A DNA stretch of 64,000 nt from Sinonovacula constricta (taxonomy: Eukaryota; Mollusca; Bivalvia; Cardiida; Solecurtidae), in the NCBI GenBank assembly GCA_007844125.1, contig CM017561.1, positions 27,170,193 to 27,234,192 on the forward strand. The letters are read 5' to 3'. The number at the start of each line of letters is the position of its first letter. The first letter of the stretch is position 1. Positions 10,452 to 22,872 of the stretch are shown piece by piece. Under the pieces are notes generated by a model. The model saw nothing but the letters and a program-made list of their open reading frames with translations, was not told the DNA's origin and did no database searches. The position numbers were made by a program, and so were the translations under genes.

Positions 10452-10775
10452 ATACCGTACTTACTCACTTATAAGATGGGGATTTTTCCTTTAAATTTCA
10501 TGTTCGAAGTGTGGGGCTCATCTTATAGGTGGGGTCTAGCGACCTGGCAAAAAGTTTTCACGTTGTTTTAGGGCGAAAACATACCACATATACTTGTTAG
10601 CAGTTATGCAATGACCCGACGTGCCGTAATTATCGACCGCCGATAACTTACCTTTATTGAACTTAGAATTCTGTCGGTCAACGATTAACTGTCTCACATG
10701 CATTTCCCTTTGTTCTGCATGAAACAGCTTATTATCCATCAGTAAACACTGAGACAAACTTAGGTTACTTTACTT
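10452..10775 (+). mobile_element. Left part of a DNA-transposon-derived element (family M5)
   Basis: Begins 'taccgtacttactcactt' and runs parallel to the left half of the 830-bp element at 59223-60057: 'cttataaga..gggattttt', 'aaaagttttcac', 'tatcgaccgccgata', 'gcttattatccat'. The right half with its inverted end is missing here, so this is a truncated copy. Confidence 0.7.
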
Positions 10776-12827
10776 GACTGTTATGTTAAATTCATTTTAT
10801 GTACAAGTTCTAGAACCAGTAAGTTGATGTCATTTAGAGCTAACTTGGGATTTTAGTTGCTGTTTTAACAAAGTTAAAAAAGTTCTTGCCCCGACCAGAT
10901 TACGCACCTACTTAGTGAGTGGCTGACGAGTTACGAGTCGGCAATTTAAACTCCTTGACCAGCTTTAAACTATTTTTCTGGAAACAATGTTTTGAATGCT
11001 TTGGTTATGGTAGTTTGTGGTTATTGCATTTAGCTTCAACAGAAACTGTTTTATATTTCCCTGAATTAAACTCCTATATTTCTGGAAACACAACACATGT
11101 CCATTAGCTATAAATGTTTTAATCCTTGGCTTCTAAACATGTTTTTATACGACTTTGGCAAATAATGTAGATCCAGATCAGTCAGCTTCCTGCTGGGAGT
11201 GGCCCTATTTGCTGCTAAATTTCTAGCATTATGCCAAGGCATCTTTACCTATCAATGTAAGAAAGTGACTAAATAAGGCATTTTTATAAATAAATATTGC
11301 AAGCTAAGGTTTAAGGGTTAACAACTTTCTGTGGTGATGGTTTAGATTTGGGGAATTATTTACAAAAGTTATGTAAATTTTATCAACTTGATGATTTGAC
11401 ATTTAAGTTGACATGTTATAACAGATATTATGTTGCACAGTGGTAAAGTGATAATCACATATGCAGTGTAAATAAAATATGACAAGCTCAACTCTTTAAA
11501 TAGTTAGCTTTTTCTTTAAGATGTTAACCAACAATAAATGATCCAGAAAAGTGTAAAGCATTTATATGATAGAAAGATGCGGACAATGTTTTGTGGTATT
11601 AAAAGTGATTTTTTTTTTTCATTTGGCTAAGTGTCTTTTCACTCTGTTTTGAAACCAGAAAACTGACTGAATGCAAACAGTGCTTCCTGCTTTATTTTGT
11701 TTTTTGTAATTAATTGCAAAGCGCCATCTTGCCTGATTCTCTCTTTAAAAAAAAGATCCACATTATTTGTATTACTAACTAGAAAGTCATTCTTTATCTG
11801 CTAATGTTCTTCTACTTGAACTTTGTAAACGCCCCCTCTCTAATAAATGCCGCCCACCAATGATTTTCAGGGGAAAAAAAGGAAGGAACAAACTTTTTAA
11901 AAATATGTTTGTAAAATAAAACTGTCTTTACTCACTATCTGTCGACATAAAGTCTTCAGTAGTCTGATAATCCTATAAATAACAGTGTTATCGTCACTTT
12001 TAACTAAATTAAACTTAACTTCTAAAACTTGTAAACGTACAGGTAACTGAATTTTAATTAACGCCCCCTTTTTGGTAATTGTATCGCCCCCGGGGGGTGT
12101 TACATGCGAAGTTTACGGATCTTATTATATTTTATACAAGTCTGATACTACTTAAAGTATATTGAAAATATAGATGGTTTATAGATGGGTTAAATATTTA
12201 GTAAATATTGAAAAAAAAGAAAATAACAATGCAATGGAATTATTAATGTTTTTTTTTTTTCTAAAAATGCTCACACTTAAATTTTGGGTGAATTGCCTTT
12301 TTCAAGAATTAAACACAAACAATTGCTATACTTCACTTGTGAAAAATTTTGCCAAAAATTTGAGTGTGAGTATTTTTAGAAAAAATAAATTATTCAACAG
12401 TTTCCCTGGGAACAATTTTCAAAATTGCAGAATTTTTAATGTCTGTACAAATCTTTTCAGTAAATGAATCATTGTTATTGTAAAAAACCTTGGTTAATAT
12501 CGTAGTGCATTTGTTTAATCTACGCTCATCTGAAATTTTTTACGTCAGTTGTCAGTCAGTGTAGAAAACATATCAGTGATCATGTTTTATATTGGCTTTA
12601 CAACATGGAATGTGACGTTGGTTAACCTATCAAGTTTGCAACAAACAAACAAAGTAAAATATAATAATAATATTCCAAAACTATAAAATATTTGTTACCA
12701 AGTTGCTATTTTTGTCATTGATCTAAGCATGACTTAGAAGTGTGATACTGAAGCCAAAAAAACAATGTGAATAGCGATGCTTTGTATTCGTATATCATGA
12801 AATCACAATATTCTATCACTGTTGTAG
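10776..12827. other. Intron 5 right part; possible MITE at about 11817-12118
   Basis: Mostly unremarkable AT-rich sequence. At 11817-12118, two facing blocks rich in 'aacgccccct' and 'gcccccggggggtg' are bounded by 'tgtaaacg' and 'gtttacgg'. This resembles a weakly preserved inverted-repeat element. No exon was found. Confidence 0.4.
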
Positions 12828-12929
12828 ACAAGCAACATCAAAGGTGATATCCAGATCCTCATCTCCAAGATGTTTGATGTTGTCATGGAGACCATCATTT
12901 ACATGAATGAGAAAACCCCATGCTCAATG
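12828..12929 (+). CDS. DOCK3/4: DOCK-family GEF, exon 6 of window
   Basis: A 102-nt exon, phase 0 to phase 0, with acceptor 'cactgttgtag' and donor 'caatg|gtatgt'. The peptide is 'TSNIKGDIQILISKMFDVVM' then 'ETIIYMNEKTPCSM'. It corresponds to the DOCK segment with the helix 'I--L---V-D-V---I--M' before the 'GAVISCL' helix of exon 7. Both candidate cassette exons in the following intron also begin in phase 0, so inclusion or skipping keeps the frame. Confidence 0.85.
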
Positions 12930-13426
12930 GTATGTGATAGCTTTATGTGTATTTTTTTATTTCTTGTTTATGTGAAATTATGAATTATTTTAGCTTTTTT
13001 GTAGATAATTGCACCTATATTTAGCTAAAAACCATTTATTTTGCTATATTTTTGATTTGTTGAAATGTGAATGTTGTAGATTTAGTAGCTTGTTACTGAT
13101 ATTTGGGTGTGGTCATGCTGCACAGCTTTGTTTTGTATTATGTTCTTGCAGCATGTCATTGAAGATTGTTATGTTCAGAATAAGGTATTAAAATTGCTAT
13201 GTATAGAACACTTATCTCTTTAGCAAGATACTGTTGTAGCAAGATTTGTTGTAGATAAAATTTAAATATCTGAAAATTTTGATAGGACCTTTTCTTATTT
13301 ACATGTACCTATTTTAAATCACATTCTGACATCCTTTCATTTTATAAAAAGTGTTGGTTTATATGGACATTGAATCTTTGATATTCTTTGTATATTTGTA
13401 CATTGATAACATGAAGCCATAAATCA
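12930..13426. other. Intron 6, first part
   Basis: T-rich intron sequence with no feature recognised. Confidence 0.5.
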
Positions 13427-13779
13427 GGGGCGAATTCCACCAACATTTACTTAACTTAAAAACTTATCCTGAACTTAAACACTTACGTAAGTTTTTAAGC
13501 TTGTCACATTCCACCAATGTTAAAAATTGCCAATTACTTAAAACTAACGTAAGTAAATAGCTAAGTAGGTTAGCGTAAATAATAACAATTTTATTTTCAC
13601 GACTTTTTTATCCGGAAATAACCATTTAAGTTAACGCAAGGTGCTGACTTACTTAACATTAAAAATTTAAGTTTTTAAGTGGACAAATAGTGTTGGTGGA
13701 ATACGTTTTGACGTTTTAAGTTTTAAATACTCACCTAGGGAATACTTAACGCTAAGTAAATGTTGGTGGAATTTGCCCC
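13427..13779. mobile_element. MITE-like element with long TIRs (GGGGCGAATTCCACCAAC)
   Basis: The left end 'ggggcgaattccaccaacat' and right end 'atgttggtggaatttgcccc' are inverted. Further inverted internal pairs ('attccaccaatgtt', 'tgttggtggaat') give a compound palindrome. The element is 353 bp, has no coding capacity, and is dominated by 'cttaacttaaaaactta' type blocks that can fold back. Confidence 0.8.
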
Positions 13780-13859
13780 AGGTCATATATGTATAAAACA
13801 GTTCAAGTTTCTAGCAGTTCGTCATAACTTTTACTTGGTAATAAAACAAAATAAGGTAA

Positions 13860-14330
13860 AAGAATACTTAGGATGCATAAAATGAATCTGCCATACATTT
13901 TGTTTATGAAAATGTTAGCACTTAGAATATATAAAATGAATCTGCCATGCATTTGTATTTATGCAAAGTGTAGAGCATTGGCTTGCAGATCGGGAGGTCG
14001 TGGGTTCAAAACCCAGCTTGGTCAAACAAAGGACTTTAAAGTTGGTAGTAGTGGCTTCCCTCCCAATGCTCGGGGCTAAGGGGACAGCATTACTTGTCGG
14101 TGTCAGTTTAATGGAACATCCGGGTTCAGTCCCTGGGCACCTCATAAGTGCCCCTGTGCTATAATGATAGAAATGTCTCTGCACAGTATCAGCAAAAAAT
14201 GCTGGCAAATCCCAATCTCATCCCTGCTATACATTTGTATTTATAAACTCTTTTAGCACTTAGAATACACAAAACAAATCTGCAAAGCATTTGTATTTAT
14301 GAAAAGTTTTAGCTTTTCATATAAAATACT
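13860..14330 (+). repeat. 55-bp tandem repeat split by SINE family B
   Basis: Units containing 'atgaatctgcca.acatttg' and 'tttatgaaaa..ttagcact' occur twice at 13870-13965 and twice at 14216-14320. Between them (about 13966-14215) sits a family B SINE with degenerate head 'gtagagcattggcttgcag', B box 'gggttcaaaaccc' and body 'cctcataagtgcccctgtgc'. The SINE lacks its first bases, so it is 5'-truncated or it recombined into the array. Confidence 0.8.
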
Positions 14331-14533
14331 CACAGCTCACTTTTAATAGCTGCTGTAGGTATCCTTACATAAACCTGATGAAAAAACCAGCATTTGTACA
14401 AACTGGTTGATTTATTATTAATATGTTAATTAAACATAACTTGTGTTGGTTTTTAGTACTTAATATATTCGTTAAGTTTAGCAGATTAGGAGAAAGTGCT
14501 GTTTTTTAAATTCTATCATATAAATAGTTTAAG

Positions 14534-14875
14534 CTGAAACAGAAGAAAAAGAAGAAAAGACAAATGGCTATGCGGACACAGTCCCATAGTCGATACACAA
14601 TGCAACACGAGGTCAAACTGATGCCCCGGATAACATCTGGGATGGCGATGGAGGATAATGGACACCTGGAGGTTGGAAAGAGTGGTCTCCATAGAAACAA
14701 TGACAGTCACCAGGGAGGTAACTCTACAGATGCTTCCCAGGAGTCCTTATATGATGTTCCAGCTGATTTGCCCAGAGTTACTCTCAAGGTCCCAGAGGAT
14801 CATTCAGGAGCAATGGAGGATTCCAAGGTCATGACTACCTCCAGACTTGGAGCATGGCTGCTTGTTAATTCTTGA
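14534..14875 (+). CDS. Candidate cassette or alternative terminal exon of the DOCK gene
   Basis: An open frame entered in phase 0 after 'tttaag' and ending at TGA (14873-14875). It encodes a lysine run (residues 4-8), then a hydrophilic Ser/Asn/Gly/Met-rich chain. At residues 71-76 it has 'SLYDVP'; YDxP is the known preference of the Crk SH2 domain. Base composition is clearly richer in GC than the flanks. If spliced from exon 6 it stays in frame. It then either ends the protein at the TGA (short isoform lacking DHR2) or exits at an in-frame AG|GTC or GAG|GTT site and joins 22873. The acceptor's pyrimidine tract is weak. Not homologous to any DOCK part I recognise. Confidence 0.45.
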   Translation: MKQKKKKKRQMAMRTQSHSRYTMQHEVKLMPRITSGMAMEDNGHLEVGKSGLHRNNDSHQGGNSTDASQESLYDVPADLPRVTLKVPEDHSGAMEDSKVMTTSRLGAWLLVNS

Positions 14876-15016
14876 TTACGAGCTCTTGATCAACCAAAGT
14901 CTCAGTTTTTTATACTTCTTCTACCTCTGCCTGTCATTGGCATGACACCAGTACACTGCCCACATCATTGACCTTCATCAGTTATTGAGCATTGCTGTAA
15001 ATGGCTCTATATCGCA

Positions 15017-17952
15017 ACTTCAATTCTACACCTACAATTTATCATCTGCTTTTAAGCATAACTATGTTTAAGATTGAAATCCTACACATGACTTCAATTC
15101 TACAACAACAATTTATCATCTGCCTTGGAGTGTGACTATGTTTAACATTAAAATCCAACACATGACTTCAATTCTACACCAACAATTTATCCTTAATCTT
15201 GAAGTGTGACTATATTTAACATTGAAATCCTACACATGACTTCAATTCTACACCAACAATTTATCCTTAATCTTGAAGTGTGACTATGTTTAACATTGAA
15301 ATCCTACACATGATTTCATTTCTACACCAACAATTTATCCTTATTCTTGAAGTGTTACTTTGTTTAACATTGAAATCCTACACATGACTTCAATTCTACA
15401 CCAACAATTTATCCTTAATCTTGAAGTGTGGCTATGTTTGACATTAAATCCTACACATGACTTCAATTCTACACCAACAATTTATCGTTAATCTTGAAGC
15501 GTAACTATGTTTAACATTGAAATCCTACTCATGACTTCAATTCTACACCAACAATTTATCCTTATTCTTGAAGTGTGACTATGTTTAACATTGAAATCCT
15601 ACACATGACTTCAATTCTACACCAACAATTTATCCTTAATCTTGAAGTGTGACTATGTTTGACTTTGAAATCCTACACATGACTTCAATTCTACACCAAC
15701 AATTTATCCTTAATCTTGAAGTGTGACTATGTTTGACTTTGAAATCCTACACATGACTTCAATTCTACACCAACAATTTATCCTTAATCTTGAAGTGTGA
15801 CTATGTTTAACATTGAAATCCTTAATCTTGAAGTGTAACTATGTTTGACTTTGAAATCCTACACATGACTTCAATTCTACACCAACGATTTATCCTTAAT
15901 CTTGAAGTGTAACTATGTTTGACATTGAAATCCTACACATGACTTCAATTCTACACCAACAATTTATCGTTAATCTTGAAGTGTGACTATGTTTGACATT
16001 GAAATCCTACACATGACTTCAATCCTACACCAACAATTTATCCTTAATCTTGAAGTGTGACTATGTTTGACATTAAATCCTACACATGACTTCAATTCTA
16101 CACCAACAATTTATCCTTAATCTTGAAGTGTAACTATGTTTAACATTGAAGTCCTACACATGACTTCAATTCTACACCAACAATTTTTCGGTAATCTTGA
16201 AGCGTAACTATGTTTAACATTGAAATCCTACTCATGACTTCAATTCTACACCAACAATTTATCCTTAATCTTGAAGTGTAACTATGTTTAAAATTGAAAT
16301 CCTACACATGACTTCAATTCTACACCAACAATTTATCCTTAATCTTGAAGTGTAACTATGTTTAACATTGAAATCCTACACATGACTTTAATTCTACACC
16401 AACAATTTATCCTTAATCTTGAAGTGTGACTATGTTTGACTTTGAAATCCTACACATGACTTCATTTCTACACCAACAATTTATCCTTATTCTTGAAGTG
16501 TGACTATGTTTGACTTTGAAATCCTACACATGACTTCATTCCACACCAACAATTTATCCTTATTCTTGAAGTGTGACTATGTTTAACATTGAAATCCTAC
16601 ACATGACTTCAATTCTACACCAACAATTTATCCTTAATCTTGAAGTGTGACTATGTTTGACATTGAAATCCTACACATGACTTCAATTCTACACCAACAA
16701 TTTATCCTTAATCTTGAAGTGTGACTATGTTTAACATTAAAATCCTACACATGACTTCAATTCTACACCAACAATTTATCCTTATTCTTGAAGTGTAACT
16801 ATGTTTGACATTGAAATCCTACACATGACTTCAATTCTACACCAACAATTTATCCTTAATCTTGAAGTGTAACTATGTTTAACATTAAAATCCTACACAT
16901 GACTTCAATTCTACACCAACAATTTATCCTTAATCTTGAAGTGTGACTATGTTTAACATTAAAATCCTACACATGACTTCAATTCTATACCAACAATTTA
17001 TCCTTAATCTTGAAGTGTAACTATGTTTAACATTGAAATCCTACACATGACTTCAATTCTACACCAACAATTTATCCTTAATCTTGAAGTGTGACTATGT
17101 TTGACATTGAAATCCTATACATGACTTCAATTCTATACCAACAATTTATCCTTAATCTTGAAGTGTAACTATGTTTAACATTGAAATCCAACACATGACT
17201 TCAATTCTACACCAACAATTTATCCTTATTCTTGAAGTGTGACTATGTTTAACATTGAAATCCTACACATGACTTCAATTCTACACCTACAATTTATCCT
17301 TAATCTTGAAGTGTAACTATGTTTAACATTGAAATCCAACACATGACTTCAATTCTACACCTACAATTTATCCTTATTCTTGAAGTGTGACTATGTTTAA
17401 CATTGAAATCCAACACATGACTTCAATTCTACACCTACAATTTATCCTTAATCTTGAAGTGTAACTATGTTTAACATTGAAATCCTACACATGATTTCAA
17501 TTCTACACCAACAATTTATCGTTAATCTTGAAGTGTGACTATGTTTAACATTGAAATCCTACACATGATTTCAATTCTACACCAACAATTTATCCTTAAT
17601 CTTGAAGTGTGACTATGTTTAACATTGAAATCCTACACATGACTTCAATTCTACACCAACAATTTATCCTTATTCTTGAAGTGTAACTATGTGTAACATT
17701 GAAATTCACACATGACTTCAATTCTACACCAACAATTTATCCTTATTCTTGAAGTGTGACTATGTTTAACATTGAAATCCTACACATGACTTCAATTCTA
17801 CAACAACAATTTATCCTTATTCTTGAAGTGTGACTATGTTTAACATTGAAATCCAACACATGACTTCAATTCTACACCAACACTTTATCCTTAATCTTGA
17901 AGTGTGACTATGTTTAACATTGAAATCCTACACATGACTTCAATTCTACACC
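15017..17952. repeat. 74-bp satellite-like array, about 40 copies
   Basis: Head-to-tail copies of a 74-bp unit containing 'cttcaattctacaccaac', 'atttatccttaatcttgaag' and 'tgactatgtttaacattg'. Most copies differ by 1-4 bases at recurring positions (G/A at 'tgtgac/tgtaac', A/T at 'taat/tatt', 'aacatt/gacttt'). One copy near 15810-15840 is shortened by an internal deletion. Each unit contains CTTCAA...TTGAAG, a potential stem. Confidence 0.96.
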
Positions 17953-18436
17953 TGCTTTTTACTTTGCTTCTAGTGAATGATTCAACCTTTTGAAGGTCAG
18001 AATGCCCCCGGTCTTGGCATGTGACAATGTTTGTCTCTGAATTCCTTATCTTTTCTTCACCAGAAAATTAACATTGTATCTGTTTAAAACCTTATTAGAA
18101 TAATGCAACTCTCAGATCTCAATTCCTTTCTCATTTATTCTTTTTTCTGAGACCTTCCATTTACATGTACATATATTCTATCCTGAAGGTGCTGCTTGCA
18201 AGCGCAAGGTTCAGCTGTTTTTTCTACACATACACATTATCTTATGAATTGTATATTGTTTTAAAGGTCACAGCATAGTTCAGCTGGAAGCATAGTTTAT
18301 TATTATTTCCTTCATTTGCATATTTTGACCTTGAATCAGTTTTCTTCTACTTCTTTCTAAATGTTTAAACTCTCAAAGCCGTTTGAAGAGAATGTCTGGT
18401 ACTGAACAACTTTTCCAAATTTCTACTCCACCTCAC
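17953..18436. other. Intron 6, no feature
   Basis: Unique intron sequence between the 74-bp array and a SINE; nothing recognised. Confidence 0.5.
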
Positions 18437-18685
18437 GGAGCGCCCATGGCCGAGAAGTTGAGTCGCTGACTTGTTACTCCTCAGCCCCTCACCATGTGGG
18501 TGCGAGTCCTGTTTGGGGTGAGAACTTCCATGTGGGGAGGTTTTACAGCTAACCTGCGATGCACCCGTTGTTTTACCCAGGCATAAGTCTGGGGTCTTCC
18601 TCCACCAATAATTAGCTGGACATTGCCAATATGACCATAACTGTGTCCGTGCTATGTAACAAAAAATAAACAAACAAACAAAACA
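18437..18685 (+). mobile_element. tRNA-derived SINE, family C, copy 1
   Basis: The head 'gcccatggccgagaagttg..gctgac' resembles a tRNA-Leu/Ser A-box region and is followed by B box 'gtgcgagtcct'. The body has 'gagaacttccatgtgggga' and 'ccaccaataattagctgga', and the tail is AAACAAAC. It is flanked by the direct repeat 'ccacctcac'. A second copy is at 48552-48785. The minus-strand open frame here is only SINE sequence. Confidence 0.85.
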
Positions 18686-19637
18686 CCACCTCACTGTATG
18701 TTTTAAAATAAATTGAAAACTGTTCATTATATTATTCCTCCCTTGTTGCATTGGCACATAATGTGGGCTTTGTAAAACCCTGTCACTGCCAGGCACTATA
18801 TTTTCAATCTATACCAGTATTGCCAGGAACCGTCACTCTCCAAGCTTTGAGTATACCATATAATGAATCGTTATCTAACATACGAAGAACGTCTTTTGTT
18901 GAATGTATTTTACGTTTTCTGGACAAATTTGCATTTTTTTTTTGACCGCTACTCAACTCAACTCAACTCACTTTTATTGAACTACCACTTGTGGCATCGC
19001 CATCTGCCATTATGGAGAATACAAAAATTGCACATGGAAAATACCGCCACCCTCGCTTCGAAATTTCAACACAGAACATATCAGTGATGTATTTTCTAAT
19101 TTTAACCATGTATCTGCATAACGAAATATCATTGGTCGAATATATATAAAAATTGTGAAGTCAATCCAGTTTTTGGTTTTTTAACATATTGGTGAATTCC
19201 AGAAACAGATTTACCCATCTTGAGGGCAGTATACACAACATTTTGTAGGGGTGGATCAACCTGTCTTAATGGCAATGAAAGGGTTACAATTGTGAAATTA
19301 AACTATTTTTTCTAAGGCTTCTACTGGGGTAGTAAAATATACATTATTCAAAATTCTAATACTTCACATTTACTACATGTGAAGATGTTCAATGTTAGCC
19401 TATACTGTTTTTTAGTTACTGCCCTTGTCACAAATGTTTTAAGAACATTTCACAAAAGTTTTGAATTACTTTACTGCATTTTCCTTCTTTTCTAATCTCT
19501 AGCACAGTTGAATCGTAACCTTCGATTAAGAGATTATTCTTGAGACATCACCATAACATCTGTGATTAACAGGACAGTATACTGGTTGGTTATCTGGCAA
19601 CACATATACATTCTTCCGTTTGTTTCTCCTACTCTGT
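18686..19637. other. Intron 6, no clear feature
   Basis: AT-rich sequence with one short simple repeat ('actcaactcaactca' near 18953). Nothing else was recognised. Confidence 0.5.
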
Positions 19638-19962
19638 GACCGGACCTGGTAGCGCAATTGGTCGAGCGTCGGCTCCAGGTACGGGAGGTCCCGGGTTCGA
19701 TCCCAGGCCGTGACATACGAATGTCGTTAAAAATGGTAGTGGTATAGCTCCCCTGCTAATGCTCAAGCAAATATAAGGGTAGTTCCACGACTGGTTGGCC
19801 TGGTGTCAGGATAATGTGACTGGGTGTGGTATCATGCCAGGTGTTCACGGCATGCTATACACAGTGAAAGCAGCACTATATCTGCTTCAAGTGGACACCA
19901 TCTCCAGATAACTTAAATACTGTTGGTGGGACGATAAACCCAATAAACAAACAAACAAACAA
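19638..19962 (+). mobile_element. tRNA-derived SINE, family A, copy 3
   Basis: Full-length copy starting 'gaccggacctggtagcgcaa', B box 'gggttcgatccc', tail (AAAC)n. A few substitutions relative to other copies. Confidence 0.93.
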
Positions 19963-21593
19963 TCTACTCTGTATTTGCTGAAAACTTATTTGGCCGCATT
20001 TGTTACAAGTATTTCCGAGGGAAGTCTTTGCATTTCTGTTCTGGTATTTTTCTTTTCACATTTGGCATTATTGTATTTTGAGGTAACAGCGTATTTTTGT
20101 TATTTAAATTTTTTTTTGTAGTTTTCAGACATTTAGATGGATAATTAACTTCAGAGACTAATAATTTTAATGTTTCAAAAGAGTGACGAGATATTAGCAT
20201 CTTGATGTGTAATAAAATGAGGGGGCATACAATACTTGCAATTCTTTCTTGAAAATCATCTAAGCACAGTATATTTGGCTTGAGTTGCCATTTAAGCAAT
20301 TATTAAAACATCCTTAAAAAAAATTGTGCCAAAATGGTTACTTTTTTCGAAAAAGACATGTCTTCATTGTTCTACATGTAATAACTTTGAGTTATTTCAT
20401 TTGTATTTTTTTTGCTATTTAAAGTCTTTACATGTCTGATATTCTAGTTGTTAGTTAATTAACACTAATTAAAGACAATATAAATGTTTTATATAATAAA
20501 ATAATAAATCTACCTTATTAGAAAATGTCCTTCTTTTACTCTGTCTTCTATCAGGTTTTTAAATGATGGTTTTCTTTCTATGTAATTTGACAAAATAATC
20601 TTACTTCTTTAATATATTAACCATTTTTAAAACGTTGAGTTTTATAATAATAATAAGTATTATATTTTGAGTTATTATTATTATTAATTAATTTATTATT
20701 ATTGTCATCATTTATTAAAGTTAAATGAATCTGAATCAAGGTATGATTTTTACTTTTGATTTATTTATCTTAATATAATTGAAAAAAATTATTTCCTAAG
20801 TTTTCTGTAGACCCTAATCTTCCCAAAACAAACTAAAAAACAAAACACAATTATTAACAAAACTCAATCTCCCATGCAGAGTTGTCGTTCGTTCCTCTCT
20901 CAGACAGCTCTGCAATGGGCTCACGTCAAGATTTTTGACGGAAATTTTAAATGTTATTTTAAGGATATTTTCAAATTAAAATAATACTTCTACATAAAAT
21001 GAATAAACAACTACTAAAAAGACATATATTGAAGTAAATAATTAAAGATATTTAATTAATTCAAGCGCCCTTTTTTGGAAGAATAACATAGTGATATTAA
21101 TGCGCATTTGTAAATAAACATGGACGTGATCCACGAAAGTCACGTGGATCGAAAGTAGTCCCGACATTAAGTGAGCCAATAACAGAGGTGAATGTATGAG
21201 CCGATGGTAGAGAGTGAACAAAACTGTCTATAGTTAGCCCAATAGGCTATGTTAAAATTGGATGCCTACAGCTGGCCTATATCTAATACATACAGAAACA
21301 TCATTCTTATCCCTGGTCTGGGGAATTTGCACATAATTACTGCATAAACTGATACTTTAGTTTAAATACAGGCTGTTGATAACATTACCTCAGTTGTTTG
21401 AAAGTAAAAACCATGAAATATATTGCATTAAATGTTGAATATTTCCAAATCTATAAATAAGCAAAATGGGTATTTCACCTAAAAATAGATTCTAACGTCA
21501 GAGCTGATTATATGGATAATCATGTAACGTGATCTCAAAAGTGAGTGGTAATGTGTTTTTCTTAGTTGAAAATATTAATGTGCACCATGCATG
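19963..21593. other. Intron 6, AT-rich stretch
   Basis: About 1.6 kb of very AT-rich sequence including ATT/TAA trinucleotide runs near 20640-20705. No exon or element recognised. Confidence 0.5.
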
Positions 21594-21948
21594 CGCGTAT
21601 CTGGGCCATTTTTTTGAGTTACACACAAATACAAGGGAAATAACCTTTGTAATAATTCTTTTGAAAATATTCGGTTCTTTTCTAATGAATAACAGGTAAA
21701 ATGCGGACATGCGAGGAACTTAACACAAAATATGAACGACTAAAATCCTGACGTGTTTTAGTTTGATCATTTTAAACCATTTCAACTTGATTGGTGTAGT
21801 AATAAGATTTTATAACATTGGAACTAGTGAAATACAATATATCATTCCTTACCTGGGTTAGGCATCAACTTTCTTAGTGTGTTTGGTACTTAGTTTTGAT
21901 ATTTCGAGCGGAGATTACGCACGTGCGTAAAGTGAGTAATGGGAGAAA
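21594..21948 (+). repeat. Dispersed about 350-bp repeat, copy 2
   Basis: Parallels 3832-4180 in the same orientation, from 'gcgcgtatctgggc' to 'acgcacgtgcgtaaagtg'. Similarity looks about 80-85 percent by eye. Ends are not sharply defined, so the class is uncertain. Confidence 0.75.
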
Positions 21949-22382
21949 CGCGCTTGGCACCATGGGTCAGTTAGGGTATACATTTTTGTATTGACTTATT
22001 GGGTGTTACACATTACTTTTCACCTGAAAGTAGGACACCAATAATCAGCATTTTGTAGGGTTTTTTTTAGCTAGCAATAACTTGCATGCATGAAAGAAAG
22101 AAAATGCATGAAAGAAAACTGTTGGATACCACCTTTGAGGAAATTTATAAAGAAGTGATAATTGTGACCATGGCATTTTATTTTATAAACATGTCAACAT
22201 ATATATTTTCTTTTTTTTTTAGTAAACTAAAATAAATTGCCCTTTCAATGAAACCTGATGAAATGCAGATGAGACAAGTGTACCATTGAACACCCATCTT
22301 GTTTGAGATTAATATATGGGCAAGCACTAATACCTGACTTATCCATTCTGTTTTCTACTTTGTAGTATATACAGGGCTTATA

Positions 22383-22867
22383 GTTATATAAAATAAACAT
22401 ACACATAAAATAAACATACACAAAAACACATATATTTTCATGGAATCTGTGCTAAAAACTTGTTAATTCATCCCACCATAAACTAACACAAAAACACATA
22501 TATTTTCATGGAATCTGTGCTAAAAACTTGTTAATTCATCCCATAAACATACACAAAAACATATTTTCATGGAATCTGTGCTAAAAACTTGTTAATTCAT
22601 CCCATAAACATACACAAAAACACATATATTTTCATGGAATCTGTGCTAAAAACTTGTTAATTCATCCCATAAACATACACAAAAACATATATTTTCATGG
22701 AATCTGTGCTAAAAACTTGTTAATTCATCCCAACATAAATTTACACAAAAACACATATATTTTCATGGAATCTGTGCTAAAAACTTGTTAATTCATCCCA
22801 ACATAAACATACACAAAAACACATATATTCTCATGGAATCTGTGCTAAAAACTTGTCAATTCATCCC
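22383..22867. repeat. 60-70 bp minisatellite, about 7 copies
   Basis: Copies of 'cacaaaaacacatatatttt' followed by 'catggaatctgtgctaaaaa' and 'cttgttaattcatccc', with length variation at 'cataaacata'. The last copy ends only about 6 bases before the acceptor of the candidate exon at 22873, so that exon's branch site and pyrimidine tract would lie in repeat sequence. Confidence 0.93.
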
Positions 22868-22872
22868 TGAAG

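Noticed and set aside
18365..18796. 143-codon minus-strand open frame
   Set aside because: Most of it is the reverse of a family C SINE.
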